DNA of 64,000 nt from positions 4,522,442 through 4,586,441 of the forward strand of contig VZDJ01000623.1 of the NCBI GenBank assembly GCA_008694505.1, read 5' to 3'. The notes beneath the pieces were generated by a model. It was not told the origin of the DNA and searched no databases. It saw only the letters and a program-made list of their open reading frames with translations. This stretch comes from Cyanoderma ruficeps (lineage: Eukaryota > Chordata > Aves > Passeriformes > Timaliidae). Position numbers and translations under genes: made by a program. Below are positions 63,501 to 64,000 of this stretch, in pieces (positions within the stretch are counted from its first letter, which is position 1; each line of letters opens with the position of its first letter).

Positions 63501-64000
63501 TCTAACTGAAATATGGCCATTTCACTCACATTGTGATAAAAACACATACATTTGAGCATGATCTTTTTCCAGCTTGTAGAAGGAAAGTGGCTTAAGAAGC
63601 AAAATTCTGCTTTAAGGAGTTAAACCTCTGATCACATACTTTGTTCCCACTCTGTGTGACACTTTAAGCTGCCTTTTCAGTTTTCCTCTCATTTGAAAAT
63701 TCTCTTGCAAGTGGGGAGATGGTGCTCTGATGATTAAACACAGATTTTAGTGGCTTGCTTTATTAACAATGTCTCTGTTTCTGCCAAACGTTGTTGTTGC
63801 TTCAGGATTCCTTGGTGTGTACCAAGAGCTGGCACATCTTCCTGCATTTGTTCTGGCACTTTTCAGTCCCCACAGTGCAGCAGCACAGGAACTAGAGGAG
63901 TAATCCAGCAAAACACCCCAGGGACAGAAATGCCAACCAACCAAAGCCTGACTTGAGTAATGCAGACAGCACACTTGAACTGTCCTGGAAAATAGNNNNN
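60505..64000. other. Unassigned DNA to window end
   Basis: No gene recognised. A poly-T run containing an N lies at 61511-61544. The terminal NNNNN (63996-64000) marks an assembly gap. Open frames up to 145 codons (61662-62099, minus) overlap one another and show no domain. Confidence 0.5.
61511..61544 (+). repeat. Poly-T run with an unresolved base
   Basis: Over 30 T with an N at 61532. The length is unreliable. Confidence 0.9.

Noticed and set aside
1..64000. CRISPR arrays, operons, prophage or bacterial genes
   Set aside because: The repeats, splice sites, poly(A) signals and base composition are those of a vertebrate nuclear genome; no spaced identical repeats or bacterial gene layout are present.

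Overview
The window looks like nuclear DNA from a bird, most likely a songbird. It is mostly AT-rich, gene-poor and free of long open frames. It carries six 3'-end fragments of CR1 LINEs, the dominant avian retrotransposon, and a solo LTR of a type I recall as widespread in songbirds. It also holds one GC-rich gene of the ITPRIP-like (Mab-21 fold) family, which is multiplied in birds. There is no operon structure, CRISPR array, recognisable rRNA/tRNA or intact viral gene.

Layout. 1-4348: unassigned AT-rich DNA. 4349-5280: two CR1 fragments in the same orientation. 5281-8435: unassigned. 8436-8950: a plus-strand CR1 fragment. 8951-18654: unassigned, with a perfect hairpin at 13631-13659 and a GATA microsatellite at 16128. 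18655-19117: a 463 bp solo LTR with TG...CA ends and an exact 5 bp target duplication. 19162-19182: a perfect 21 bp palindrome. 19786-20360: a GC-rich block with a G-quadruplex motif and a 26 bp tandem duplication.

20580-23510: the ITPRIPL1-like gene on the minus strand. It has a TATA box, a short 5'UTR exon with a good splice donor, a 249 bp intron, a coding exon whose ATG lies 3 bases after the acceptor, and a candidate AATAAA downstream of the stop. The coding exon is broken by a one-base frameshift at the end of the transmembrane segment. Everything else about the family architecture is preserved.

23600-64000: mostly unassigned AT-rich DNA, with three more CR1 fragments (31147, 38027, 38911), a minus-strand solo LTR (41632-42206), simple repeats, and a two-part pentanucleotide array interrupted by an N at 60479. 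I found no conventional gene there. Two exon-like segments and one 183-codon open frame are recorded only as weak candidates.

The best 'second look' items are the frameshifted ITPRIPL1-like gene with its complete promoter, the LTR at 18655 with its CCAAT/ZNF143-type motif cluster 1.5 kb beyond that gene's 3' end, the palindromes, and the switch of repeat unit at 60479. I saw nothing I would call a new biological system.
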